Shown one piece after another: positions 1 to 6,220 of a stretch of DNA of 9,911 nucleotides; within the stretch, counting starts at the first letter, position 1; each line of letters starts with the position of its first letter. The stretch is taken from contig JBBIOZ010000058.1 of NCBI GenBank assembly GCA_037443105.1, positions 1 through 9,911 of the forward strand, in the 5' to 3' direction. The notes beneath the pieces were generated by a model. The model worked only from the letters and a program-made list of their open reading frames with translations. It made no database searches and was not told the origin of the DNA. The position numbers and the translations under genes are program-made. Source of the stretch: JAWCLZ01 sp037443105. Its GTDB lineage: Archaea > Halobacteriota > JAWCLZ01.

Positions 1-586
1 TTATTTTACCCGCAAGTTCTTCGCTGGTTTTATTTGCAATTACATAGAAATTTTTGACTCCTGAGCGAGCTTCGATTGAAACACTTTTAATATTTGAAAT
101 GGTATCAATGCCCATCTTCGAAGAATCAGTTACTATCACCAACTCATCTATGCAAGCTGAGGTACGCCTAGCTATATGCTCAAGCCCAGCTTCGCAGTCC
201 ATGAGTATGATGTCATAGTCAGCATTTTTTATATTTCTCTCATAAACATTCTTCAGGAAGTTGTTGATTAAGCAGTAGCAGCCCTCTCCCTCGCCTCTTC
301 CCATGACTAAGAAGTCATAGCCTGTTTGCTCGCTCTCAAGCAGGAGTGTGGCGAACTCTTGATTGAATTGCTCTAGATTAACGCTTGAGCCCTTGTGGCG
401 CGCGATTACATCTGAAAGGCGCTTGTATCTCTTTGCACCTATGGCTTGAGGCATGCATTCATTGGGATCTGAGTCTATAACAAGCAATCGCTTTTCAGGT
501 AGATTGTGAAGCAGATATTTGAGGAATAATGCAGCTATGGATGTCTTACCAACACCGCCTTTACCGGCGAATCCAATCGTCTTCAT
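1..586 (-). CDS. cooC: CooC-type nickel-insertion ATPase (partial, C-terminus beyond left edge)
   Basis: This is a SIMIBI/MinD-class P-loop ATPase of the CooC type. In the family, CooC uses ATP-driven dimerisation to help insert nickel into the active-site cluster of carbon monoxide dehydrogenase in the cytoplasm. About 195 residues are visible and the frame is open to the window edge, so roughly the last quarter is missing. Residues 9-15 are the deviant Walker A KGGVGKT, 38-42 the DSDPN switch I stretch, and 130-134 DCEAG the Walker B/switch II stretch. Residues 96-105 read GRGEGEGCYC; the C103-x-C105 pair is the metal-binding signature separating CooC from MinD and ParA. The ATG follows the bax1 stop by one base, with GGGAGGT at 596-590 as ribosome binding site, so translation is probably coupled. 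No CODH gene is in view, so the client enzyme is inferred. A related MinD-like maturation ATPase is the alternative. Confidence 0.85.
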   Translation of the reverse strand, partial: MKTIGFAGKGGVGKTSIAALFLKYLLHNLPEKRLLVIDSDPNECMPQAIGAKRYKRLSDVIARHKGSSVNLEQFNQEFATLLLESEQTGYDFLVMGRGEGEGCYCLINNFLKNVYERNIKNADYDIILMDCEAGLEHIARRTSACIDELVIVTDSSKMGIDTISNIKSVSIEARSGVKNFYVIANKTSEELAGKI

Positions 587-587
587 A

Positions 588-2135
588 TTACCTCCCATTT
601 TTTTCCTTTAATTTTACTATTGCTCTCTCCATTTCAAGTCCCTCCCATTTGACTTCGAATCCTAGCGCATCGAGCAATAGCTCAGGATTGATGATTCCTT
701 GGCTTCGAAGGTGTTCGACAACTGCTTTTAAACTTGGGTTTGGAAATAATTCAAGTACCTCGCTCCTCAGCCTCTCAATTGCTCTCTCGCTGATCAATTG
801 ATCTCCAGTTAGCAAGTATTTTGCATTCACTGCAATTCTCTTTATTGCCTCAGCACTCGTGCCATATTTCTCCGCCATGCTTCTTACGTTTATTACATCC
901 CCTTCGAAGTCAAGTGCTTTCAACTGCAACTTAGCTATCTCCCTCTCTATTTTCTCTTCCTCCCTTTCTTTTAAGCAATCAAGCACTGGTTTCAATGGTA
1001 TTTCTTTTTCAAATAGAATTAATCTCCTTGGGATTTCTTCTAAATCTGCGCAGGCTAAGTTTTTATCCACGCAGATGATAATTTCTTCCTTCAACTGCTT
1101 GAGTTTTTGAAGCTTCCTCCTGAGATAATCTTGGGTATAGAAGCCTGCGATTTCTAGATAGAGCTTCATTCCATCTTTCTCCAAGGCAAAATCAGGGATG
1201 AAGATGGAGCTGCCTGCAATTAAAGGCTCAGGCTCTCTTTTTAAAATCCAGCCGGTTTTCAATGCATTGAATCTATGGGCAAAGTTTTTCTCAACAGCGC
1301 TGTCGAAAACATCTCTCTCTCCGAATTCGAAGTGTGCGAGTAGATCTTTTGAGCTATGGTCAAGCTGGAATTCATAGACTCTTGGAGCTTGATATCTCAT
1401 TAAAATGCTGGCCTTAACTTTCCACTCACGTGCTCCAAATATCACAGGTATGAGTTTGGCCAGCGAGCTGCCGTATCTCTCGCTGAGTTTGAAGAGGGAG
1501 GCTGCGCCTTCAACTGTTATGGCTAAGCGATTGTTTCTTTTTTCAGCAAAATACATTAAACCGAGGTTTTTAAGCTTTCTAATTATCAAGCCGTGGCCAT
1601 CGCTGGCTTCAAACTCCAGCGAAGTTGCTTTGAGGAGTAGAGTTTGAATTAGCGTGAGATTGTACCATTTGAGCAGCTCAGCTGGGGATATGCGGGTGAA
1701 GCTTTTCAATATCATTTCTTCATCTAAATCTGCCCAGAGGGATTTCTCAAGTTCATCCTTTGTGATATTCAGCGTGCTAGCTGCAAGCTGTAAAACTCTA
1801 TCGCGCTTCCACTGCGTGGTAACTGGAGCTAATTTATTTGCTTCTTCAAATACCCTTTTCCTTGCAATCGATGGTTCTATTGCACTGCATATTTCAAAGC
1901 TGCATCTTCTCTCAAGCAAAGTTGATAATCCACGGATGAAGCGATAATCATGTTCATAATATTTCTCCAGTTCCCCCAGGAGCTGTGTAAGTTCGCCTTT
2001 TTTTCTATTGATGTATGCTGCGTAAACTTCAATCAAATTCTGCGCTAGCTCTAGATTTTCTTTATCCAATGCAGCCAGTTTTAGATAAATCCTTCCCTTT
2101 TTAGTGGTGAAGCGAAGCAGCTCAACTTGAAGCAT
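588..2135 (-). CDS. bax1: Bax1 nuclease, partner of XPB helicase (DUF790 family)
   Basis: Bax1 is the archaeal partner of XPB. It binds the helicase and supplies a PD-(D/E)XK-type, XPG-like nuclease activity, probably in nucleotide-excision-type DNA repair. The protein is 515 residues from the ATG at 2135. A TTG at 2141 would add two residues, but family members begin M-L-x-x-E-L-L-R, which fits the ATG. Counting from that ATG, the nuclease core is visible at about 312-345: IPDF with D315, then YLEIAGF with E328, then the helix RRKLQKLKQL with basic residues at about 341-345. Upstream, about 268-290 holds the F-x-x-G-E-R-D-x-F-D block typical of the family. The N-terminal 250 residues are helical. 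About 420-455 looks like a small helix-turn-helix segment. The start overlaps the xpb stop by 14 bases, so the pair is very probably co-translated. The length is within the usual family range. Confidence 0.9.
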   Translation of the reverse strand: MLQVELLRFTTKKGRIYLKLAALDKENLELAQNLIEVYAAYINRKKGELTQLLGELEKYYEHDYRFIRGLSTLLERRCSFEICSAIEPSIARKRVFEEANKLAPVTTQWKRDRVLQLAASTLNITKDELEKSLWADLDEEMILKSFTRISPAELLKWYNLTLIQTLLLKATSLEFEASDGHGLIIRKLKNLGLMYFAEKRNNRLAITVEGAASLFKLSERYGSSLAKLIPVIFGAREWKVKASILMRYQAPRVYEFQLDHSSKDLLAHFEFGERDVFDSAVEKNFAHRFNALKTGWILKREPEPLIAGSSIFIPDFALEKDGMKLYLEIAGFYTQDYLRRKLQKLKQLKEEIIICVDKNLACADLEEIPRRLILFEKEIPLKPVLDCLKEREEEKIEREIAKLQLKALDFEGDVINVRSMAEKYGTSAEAIKRIAVNAKYLLTGDQLISERAIERLRSEVLELFPNPSLKAVVEHLRSQGIINPELLLDALGFEVKWEGLEMERAIVKLKEKNGR

Positions 2136-3471
2136 ATGCAATCTTCTTCCGCTTTCTGGANNNNNNNNNNTCAGAGGTTTGCTTTGAAACTATTTCATAT
2201 AATATGGCTCGCTTGCCCTCGCGCTTCCTCAGCAGTCTACCGAGGCGCTGTTTGAATTCTCGAGTGCTCCCGCTGCCGCTGAGAATTACACCTATATTTG
2301 CCTCAGGCACATCGATTCCTTCATCAAGCACTTTTGAGGTTACAATTGCTCTATACTTGGCTTTTTTGAATTCCTCTAAAATCTCAGCTCTCTCACTCTT
2401 GGAAGTTCTATGGGTTATCGCTGGGATGAGGAATTCCTTGGAAATTCTATGAACGAGTTCGTTGTGCTCTGTGAAGATTAAAATTCTATCGCTGCTGTGA
2501 TTCTCGAGTATTTGCTTCAAGGCATGCAGCTTGGAAGTGGAATTCAAGGCTATCTGCCTTGCCCTATGCCTCGCTAGTAGAGCTTCTCTAGCTCTTGGGT
2601 CTCGACCGCTTCGCATTATTAAGCGTTGGAAATCGCTGGGTGTTTTCAAAATAATCTTATTGATGTGGAGATAATTCAAATAAAGTTTATATGCCTCGCT
2701 GTATTCTTTCTTTTCCTCAGGGGTTAGCTCGGTATGAATGGTTTTAACTTCATATTCAGCTAGATATCGCCCTGCCAGTTGATCGACATTTAATTCAAAT
2801 ACCTTGCCGCCTATCAGCCTTGTTAGTTCTACGTGCAGGCCATCTTCTCTTTCATAGGTCGCTGTTAATCCCAGTCTATATGGAGCTGCTGATAATTCAG
2901 CTATCTGCATATACCCGGGGGCTGGTAAATGGTGTACTTCGTCGAATACTATAAGTGAAAATTTATTGCCAAGTTCCTCGGCTCTGAGGTAAGCTGTATC
3001 ATAGGTTGAAACAGTAACCGCTTTTAAGATATGCTCTCCCCCGCCGTAGATGCCTGCTTCGATGTTGAGCTCTCTATTTAATAGCACTCTCCATTGCATT
3101 AATAGGTCGAGGGTTGGCACCACTACCAAGGTTGGTTGATTTACAATTGAGATTGCTTTAATTGCTATATGTGTTTTGCCAGCTCCAGTTGGCAGTACAA
3201 TTGTGCCTCTTTTACCGCTGCTTAGCCAAGCATTCAAGGCTCTCTCTTGATAATCGCGAAGTTGAATTCGAGTTGAAAGGTTTTCGCAGGGGATCAATTC
3301 AAGCACTCTATCTTTATACCTCAGTTTAGAGCGATTTAGATATTCCACTATCTCTCGATAGTACAGCGCCTGCGCTTTATAGCAATTTGAACGCAAATCC
3401 CAAGTGGCACAGGGGACTCTTATATCTCCCTTGATTAGAATAGTGCCCCTGTGATAGCTCAGCTCGATCAT
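2122..3471 (-). CDS. xpb: XPB-type DNA repair helicase (SF2), with a 10-base assembly gap near the C-terminus
   Basis: This is an SF2 DNA helicase of the XPB/Rad25 family, used in archaea for DNA unwinding in repair and perhaps in transcription. The N-terminus (about residues 1-65) is the short damage-recognition-like domain. Helicase motifs follow in order: LRDYQ 71-75, Walker A LPTGAGKT 93-100, DEVHH 177-181, LTATYERED 202-210 (which includes the XPB-specific RED motif), a thumb-like insert at about 240-300, VLDEGIDVPEA 381-391 and QRLGRLLR 408-415. All catalytic motifs are intact. Bases 2161-2170 are N, hiding residues 434-437. The frame is the same on both sides, and SRKRKK after the gap fits the basic C-terminus usual in archaeal XPB, so the gap length is probably right or off by a multiple of three. 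The start matches family N-termini. No ribosome binding site is obvious, so the message may be leaderless. Confidence 0.92.
   Translation of the reverse strand: MIELSYHRGTILIKGDIRVPCATWDLRSNCYKAQALYYREIVEYLNRSKLRYKDRVLELIPCENLSTRIQLRDYQERALNAWLSSGKRGTIVLPTGAGKTHIAIKAISIVNQPTLVVVPTLDLLMQWRVLLNRELNIEAGIYGGGEHILKAVTVSTYDTAYLRAEELGNKFSLIVFDEVHHLPAPGYMQIAELSAAPYRLGLTATYEREDGLHVELTRLIGGKVFELNVDQLAGRYLAEYEVKTIHTELTPEEKKEYSEAYKLYLNYLHINKIILKTPSDFQRLIMRSGRDPRAREALLARHRARQIALNSTSKLHALKQILENHSSDRILIFTEHNELVHRISKEFLIPAITHRTSKSERAEILEEFKKAKYRAIVTSKVLDEGIDVPEANIGVILSGSGSTREFKQRLGRLLRKREGKRAILYEIVSKQTSXXXXSRKRKKIAYASS
2161..2170. other. assembly gap (10 N) inside xpb
   Basis: Ten unknown bases interrupt the last 5% of the xpb gene. 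The helicase motifs lie before it, and the basic C-terminal tail and the bax1 start lie after it. The true length is not known from the sequence, because ten N may be a nominal gap size. Confidence 0.95.
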
Positions 3472-3494
3472 TGAAGAGCTATGGGGATTTGAGC

Positions 3495-3501
3495 AAGATA
3501 A
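3495..3501 (-). promoter_or_regulatory. possible TATA box of the xpb-bax1-cooC operon
   Basis: On the minus strand TTATCTT lies 24-30 bases before the xpb ATG. That is the distance expected for a leaderless archaeal transcript starting at or next to the ATG. No ribosome binding site is seen between this box and the ATG, which fits. The match to a consensus TATA box is only fair. Confidence 0.4.
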
Positions 3502-3550
3502 CTGTTTCCCTTCGAAATATCCATTAATATGGAAAGTTTATCATTGATCA

Positions 3551-3811
3551 ATGGGTATCGATAGTTTATGGAATGCTTTGAAGGCTTTTTTATATGCGCG
3601 GGGTGAAGACATTGTCATTGGTCATTCGGTAGAAAGGCTTTGCGACTCAGCATCAGAATTTGAGCCTGAATTTTCAGAGCGAGATGGTTACTATGTGTCA
3701 ACGAGATATCCCAATAGCTTGGCTGATAGCATTCCAGCGAGGGTTTACACTAGAGATGCTGCTAAAGAAACTGTAAGGCTGGCTGAAGAGATAGTTGAGT
3801 TTGTTAAATAG
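3551..3811 (+). pseudogene. N-terminally truncated HEPN-domain protein
   Basis: The 86-residue reading frame matches the last two thirds of a small HEPN protein. It has ALKAFLYARGE at 9-19, GHSVERL at 24-30, the family signature YYVSTRYPN at 47-55, then a final helix with TRDAAKETVRLAEEIVEFV. The same signature occurs at 85-93 of the HEPN gene ending at 5313. The first helix and the conserved QQxAEKA stretch, about 30-35 residues, are missing, and the frame is closed by a TGA six bases before the ATG. No HEPN-like sequence is seen upstream in other frames. HEPN domains of this class pair with MNT nucleotidyltransferases, but no MNT gene adjoins it in a matching operon; the next gene, an MNT, starts 123 bases on with its own promoter-like sequence. 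It is probably a remnant, although a leaderless short protein from the ATG cannot be excluded. Confidence 0.75.
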
Positions 3812-3842
3812 AGAATAAAATGACAGCATAGGATGGAGCAGG

Positions 3843-3887
3843 GCTGCAGAATATCGTTGTAGGTGTAATAAACAACTCTTCAGCAGC
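3843..3887. repeat. imperfect inverted repeat between HEPN fragment and MNT gene
   Basis: Left arm GCTGC-A-GAA-TATC-GTTG (3843-3859) pairs with right arm CAAC-TC-TTC-A-GCAGC (3873-3887). This gives stems of 5, 3 and 4 base pairs, separated by an A-A mismatch and a small internal loop, with a 13-base loop at the top. An AT-rich stretch follows at once. It could be a terminator for the HEPN fragment, an operator for the MNT gene 48 bases downstream, or a chance fold. Confidence 0.45.
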
Positions 3888-3892
3888 AAAAG

Positions 3893-3913
3893 TTAATAAA
3901 TCTTTATTTTTAT
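3893..3913 (+). promoter_or_regulatory. probable TATA region of the MNT-HEPN operon
   Basis: The stretch holds two TATA-like boxes, TTAATAAA (3893-3900) and TTTATTTTTATA (3903-3913 and beyond). The first would place a transcript start near the GGTGAG at 3921, giving a very short leader. The second would place it close to the ATG at 3935. The sequence does not decide between them. Confidence 0.5.
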
Positions 3914-3934
3914 AATAATTGGTGAGATCGATAT

Positions 3935-4444
3935 ATGATTGGTGGTAAGATGGGGAGAGAGATAAGTGCGCCCTATCGAGAGATATTAATAAAGCTTATG
4001 GAGGGTGTGAAGAAGAGATTTGATTTAATTAGTTTTGTAGTATACGGCTCTGTGGCGAGGAATGAGGCTGGAAAAGAGAGTGATATTGATATATTGATAA
4101 TAGTTGAAGATTTAAGAGATAGGTATGAGGCTTTAAAGCTTTTTGATGGTGCTGAGAAAGAAGTTGAGGAGATTGTTAATAATGCTGAGAAGCAGGGCTA
4201 CCGAGTTTTTTTCAGTCCAATTATTAAGGGAAGGGAAGAAGCAGCGAAGATGAGTCCCCTTTATCTTGATATGGTTGAGGATGCAGTGATACTCTATGAT
4301 AGGGATGATTTTTTCAAATCGATACTGGAGAGGTTGAGGAGGAGGCTCAAGGAACTTGGAGCTGAGAGGGTGAGGGTGGGGAAGAAGTGGTACTGGAGAT
4401 TGAAGAAGGATTATGTGTTTGGAGAGGTGATTGAGATTGAATAA
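3935..4444 (+). CDS. MNT-type nucleotidyltransferase (pol beta fold), partner of HEPN
   Basis: This is a minimal nucleotidyltransferase of the DNA polymerase beta superfamily. In MNT/HEPN modules such enzymes can act as antitoxin by transferring AMP to the HEPN toxin. In the 169 residues, YGSVARNEAGKESDIDILI (37-55) is the GS-x10-D-x-D signature, with G38, S39, D50 and D52. A third acidic residue is not obvious, since the matching strand reads YRVFFSPII. EDAVILYDRDDFF (115-127) and a basic, aromatic C-terminal stretch KKWYWRLKKDY (150-160) are common in archaeal members. GGTGAG at 3921 lies nine bases before the ATG. A second in-frame ATG at 3950 has GGTGGT before it, so the N-terminus may be five residues shorter. 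The HEPN gene overlaps its end. AMP transfer here is inferred from the family. Confidence 0.85.
   Translation: MIGGKMGREISAPYREILIKLMEGVKKRFDLISFVVYGSVARNEAGKESDIDILIIVEDLRDRYEALKLFDGAEKEVEEIVNNAEKQGYRVFFSPIIKGREEAAKMSPLYLDMVEDAVILYDRDDFFKSILERLRRRLKELGAERVRVGKKWYWRLKKDYVFGEVIEIE
4424..4439 (+). promoter_or_regulatory. strong ribosome binding site and TTG start of the HEPN gene
   Basis: GAGGTGAT at 4424-4431 is a perfect complement to the archaeal 16S rRNA tail. Five bases later is TTG at 4437-4439. An earlier TTG at 4431 overlaps the ribosome binding site itself, so 4437 is the better start. The site lies inside the last codons of the MNT gene. Confidence 0.65.
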
Positions 4445-4862
4445 TCTTGATTTAGCAGTGGCATATCTAGAGGAGGGTTTAAGGAGGATTGAAACAGCTA
4501 GGAGAGCATTGGAGGAGGGTGGTATTGCCTATTGCATTAGGCAGTCTCAAGAAGCTGTGGAGTTATCTTTGAAAGGTGCTTTAAGATTTGCTGGTATAGA
4601 GCCGCCTAAGTGGCACGATGTTGGACCTATATTGATTGAGAATAAGGATAGATTTCCAGCTTGGTTTATGGAGAAAATAGAAAGTATTGCTTCAACTTCG
4701 AGATGGCTAAGGAGGGAGCGGGAGGCGAGTATGTATGGGGATGAAGAAACTGGATTACCTCCACATAGAATTTATACTAAGAGTTATGCGGAGAGGGCAT
4801 TTAAAGAGGCCAGTATTGTAATTGAGTTAGTTTCAAAATTGATAAGGAGTGGAGCAGCGTAA
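4437..4862 (+). CDS. HEPN-domain protein paired with MNT nucleotidyltransferase
   Basis: A 141-residue all-helical HEPN protein starts at TTG and overlaps the MNT gene by 8 bases, the usual order of an MNT>HEPN module. Visible features are RQSQEAVELSLKGALRFAG (35-53), the conserved second-helix stretch in which Q and E residues pack the dimer; PPKWHDVG (56-63); and STSRWLRREREASMYGDEE (86-104), a signature of one archaeal HEPN subfamily. The canonical R-x4-6-H RNase motif is not seen; this arginine-rich stretch with YG occupies about that position. An RNase or toxin role is therefore possible but not shown. The partner is very probably the upstream MNT protein. A perfect GC-rich hairpin spans the stop codon. 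The start is chosen from the ribosome binding site spacing; using TTG at 4431 would add two residues. Confidence 0.83.
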   Translation: MNNLDLAVAYLEEGLRRIETARRALEEGGIAYCIRQSQEAVELSLKGALRFAGIEPPKWHDVGPILIENKDRFPAWFMEKIESIASTSRWLRREREASMYGDEETGLPPHRIYTKSYAERAFKEASIVIELVSKLIRSGAA

Positions 4863-4882
4863 AGAATATCGCTGCCTTATTT
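4854..4882 (+). terminator. hairpin plus T-rich tail at the end of the MNT-HEPN operon
   Basis: GCAGCG (4854-4859) and CGCTGC (4870-4875) form a perfect six-pair GC-rich stem around a ten-base loop that contains the HEPN stop codon. CTTATTT follows. It sits between two converging operons and could end transcription from the left. A minus-strand transcript from 4913 would form the same stem but lacks a good U tract. Confidence 0.55.
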
Positions 4883-4912
4883 CCACATCCGGGAGCTGCG
4901 TAGGATGGGAAT

Positions 4913-5335
4913 TCACTCAACGGCTTTAATCCTCCAACCCGTGCCAGTTGGCATGACAATACCTTTTTCCCTCCATTCTGAAAAAATTCTTTTCATTTCT
5001 GCAAAAGCACCGCGGTCGAATATAATAATCCCATACTCTAATGCTTCTAAAAGCAGTGTATGGAATTCATCAAACATCCTCTCCCATTCAGAGCGGCTGT
5101 AAGGGAATGGCTCTATCTCCCCTTTGCATAATAACGAGAACTCATAAATTCTATCGCTCAAACGCTTCCCGTCATTGGTTCGAAGACCGATTAAGAGATC
5201 GTAATCGCTTCCCCTTGACCATTCCCCTTTAGCTCTTGATCCAAAAAGCACTATGAATTCTATCTCATCCCCTCGTTCTTCCATTACTCGCTTAATGAAC
5301 CTTTGTAGATTTTCATCTGATAATTGAGAGGACAA
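4913..5335 (-). CDS. MNT-type nucleotidyltransferase (second pair)
   Basis: This is a 140-residue minimal nucleotidyltransferase and the second gene of a HEPN>MNT operon. The signature FGSRAKGEWSRGSDYDLLI (31-49) gives G32, S33, D44 and D46, all intact; E73 or E75 in GEIEPFPYS is a candidate third metal ligand. ALEYGIIIFDRG (98-109) and a C-terminal WREKGIVMPTGTGWRI (121-136) match archaeal members. Translation appears to start at TTG at 5335, five bases after GGAGGTGAT (5349-5341) and 23 bases inside the HEPN gene. A TGA in the same frame just upstream rules out an earlier start. Its sequence differs clearly from the MNT at 3935, so the two pairs are not recent copies. It probably modifies or neutralises the HEPN partner, by analogy with the family. 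Confidence 0.87.
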   Translation of the reverse strand: MSSQLSDENLQRFIKRVMEERGDEIEFIVLFGSRAKGEWSRGSDYDLLIGLRTNDGKRLSDRIYEFSLLCKGEIEPFPYSRSEWERMFDEFHTLLLEALEYGIIIFDRGAFAEMKRIFSEWREKGIVMPTGTGWRIKAVE

Positions 5336-5699
5336 AATCCATCACCTCCTCTGCATCCTCCAAAGCTTGGCGGGCATCTGCTTCAAAGAACTGGTCTGCT
5401 GGGGCTCCTCGGTCGAAAGCATTTGGGTAGCGTGTTGGAATGTAATAGCGATTAAGGCGGGAGGCAGCTTGTCGAATTTGTTCAGGTATAGAGGTATGGG
5501 CTTCCAATCCTTGAATCAGTAAATTAAGATTGTGGCCAAACTGAGGCTCTCGGAAATATTCACCTAAAGCCTTTAGTGCTTTCTCCGCTGATTGTTGACA
5601 GGTAAAGCAGCACCACGACCAGTGCTTATGGGCGAAGAGGTCGCGAGCCGCTTCCAGCTCAGCCTGTGCTTCCCGAAACCAGTCTTGTACTCGTCTCAT
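5313..5699 (-). CDS. HEPN-domain protein (second pair, first gene)
   Basis: A complete 128-residue HEPN protein (PF05168-like) precedes its MNT partner. FTCQQSAEKALKALGEY (32-48) is the conserved QQxAEKALKA helix and RYYIPTRYPNAFDRG (84-98) the conserved TRYP loop; the last helix is EADARQALEDAEEVMDFV. The canonical R-x4-6-H RNase motif before the last helices is absent. R50-x5-H56 (REPQFGH) has the right spacing but lies between helices two and three, where the histidine is common in non-catalytic members. Toxin activity is therefore uncertain, and a binding or substrate-recognition role is possible. A TATA box lies 25-32 bases before the ATG. The upstream AAGGAAG is a poor ribosome binding site, so the transcript is probably leaderless or nearly so. 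Confidence 0.88.
   Translation of the reverse strand: MRRVQDWFREAQAELEAARDLFAHKHWSWCCFTCQQSAEKALKALGEYFREPQFGHNLNLLIQGLEAHTSIPEQIRQAASRLNRYYIPTRYPNAFDRGAPADQFFEADARQALEDAEEVMDFVLSIIR
5336..5349 (-). promoter_or_regulatory. ribosome binding site deciding the TTG start of the second MNT gene
   Basis: On the minus strand GGAGGTGAT (5349-5341) is followed by five bases and then TTG (5335-5333). It lies within the HEPN coding sequence, which implies translational coupling or reinitiation. The spacing is identical to that of the HEPN start at 4437. Confidence 0.7.
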
Positions 5700-5723
5700 C
5701 TTCCTTACACTATAAGCCTTTAT

Positions 5724-5731
5724 CTTTATAT
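5724..5731 (-). promoter_or_regulatory. TATA box of the HEPN-MNT operon
   Basis: ATATAAAG on the minus strand ends 24 bases before the ATG at 5699, preceded by a purine-rich GAAGAAG that could serve as BRE. This spacing predicts a transcript starting within a few bases of the ATG. Confidence 0.6.
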
Positions 5732-5763
5732 CTTCTTCTCAATTCAGATATATCTATATCTAA

Positions 5764-5967
5764 GCTCTCCATATTCTGGAAATCTCTGTTCTTTCCAGCG
5801 ACTGGTTAGATACAAAAGAGTTTAGTTTCTCTATTACCGTGGATATAGAGCTCTTATTACCCATTCTGTACCTTCTTGACTTGAACAATGGCATTAGACT
5901 ACCTTTAGAGCCAATAGGCTTAAGTGGCAAAATCTTTGGTAATGTGCTAAGAAATGAGGGCAGCTAA
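5764..5967 (+). pseudogene. unrecognised 67-codon open stretch, probably a gene remnant
   Basis: The frame is open for 67 codons after a TAA at 5761 and ends at TAA 5965. It has no ATG; the earliest good alternative start is a GTG near 5839. The predicted residues look protein-like, with a hydrophobic run VDIELLLPILYLLDL followed by GIRLPLEPIGLSGKIFG, but I do not recognise the family. It lies directly before the broken epimerase and may be part of the same eroded glycan locus. A short real protein from the GTG is possible. No ribosome binding site supports it. Confidence 0.3.
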
Positions 5968-5993
5968 AATATATGCAGCCGAGAGAAAGATAA

Positions 5994-6220
5994 AGTAGAG
6001 CTTGGCACAAACACGAAAGGGGCAAGTTGATTACTTTGTTTGCGTGAGGGGAGGGCTCAAGATATGTGCTTACGATGAAGAGAAGCAGGAGTTGGCTGAG
6101 ATTATTTCGACTGGCGAGAATCCTCAGATAGTGAGAGTCCCCGGGTACTACTGGCATGGATTTAAAGTTATTGGAAATGAGCCGGCAATGCTCGTTTATT
6201 TCGTAAACAGACCTTATGAA
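5994..6220 (+). pseudogene. broken RmlC-like dTDP-4-dehydrorhamnose 3,5-epimerase-type cupin
   Basis: The central part of an RmlC-type cupin is recognisable. It starts with SRAWHKHERG, the conserved RAWHxH that carries a catalytic histidine, and continues with QVDYFVCVRGGLKICAYD, then VPGYYWHGFKVIGNE and YFVNRPYE. The RAWHKH part is in one frame (5994-6020) and the rest in another (6020 onward). Adding one G to the GGGG run at 6019-6022 joins them. The first 40-50 residues are absent, with a TAA just before SRAW. The normal PDE-R C-terminus is replaced after NRPYE by unrelated residues that run to a stop at 6365, over the vapB promoter. Such enzymes make dTDP-rhamnose or related sugars for surface polysaccharide. 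With both ends lost it is most likely dead, whether or not the frameshift is a sequencing error. Confidence 0.8.

Noticed and set aside
588..2141. Bax1 starting at the TTG of 2141
   Set aside because: The ATG at 2135 gives the N-terminus usual for the family; the TTG only adds two residues.
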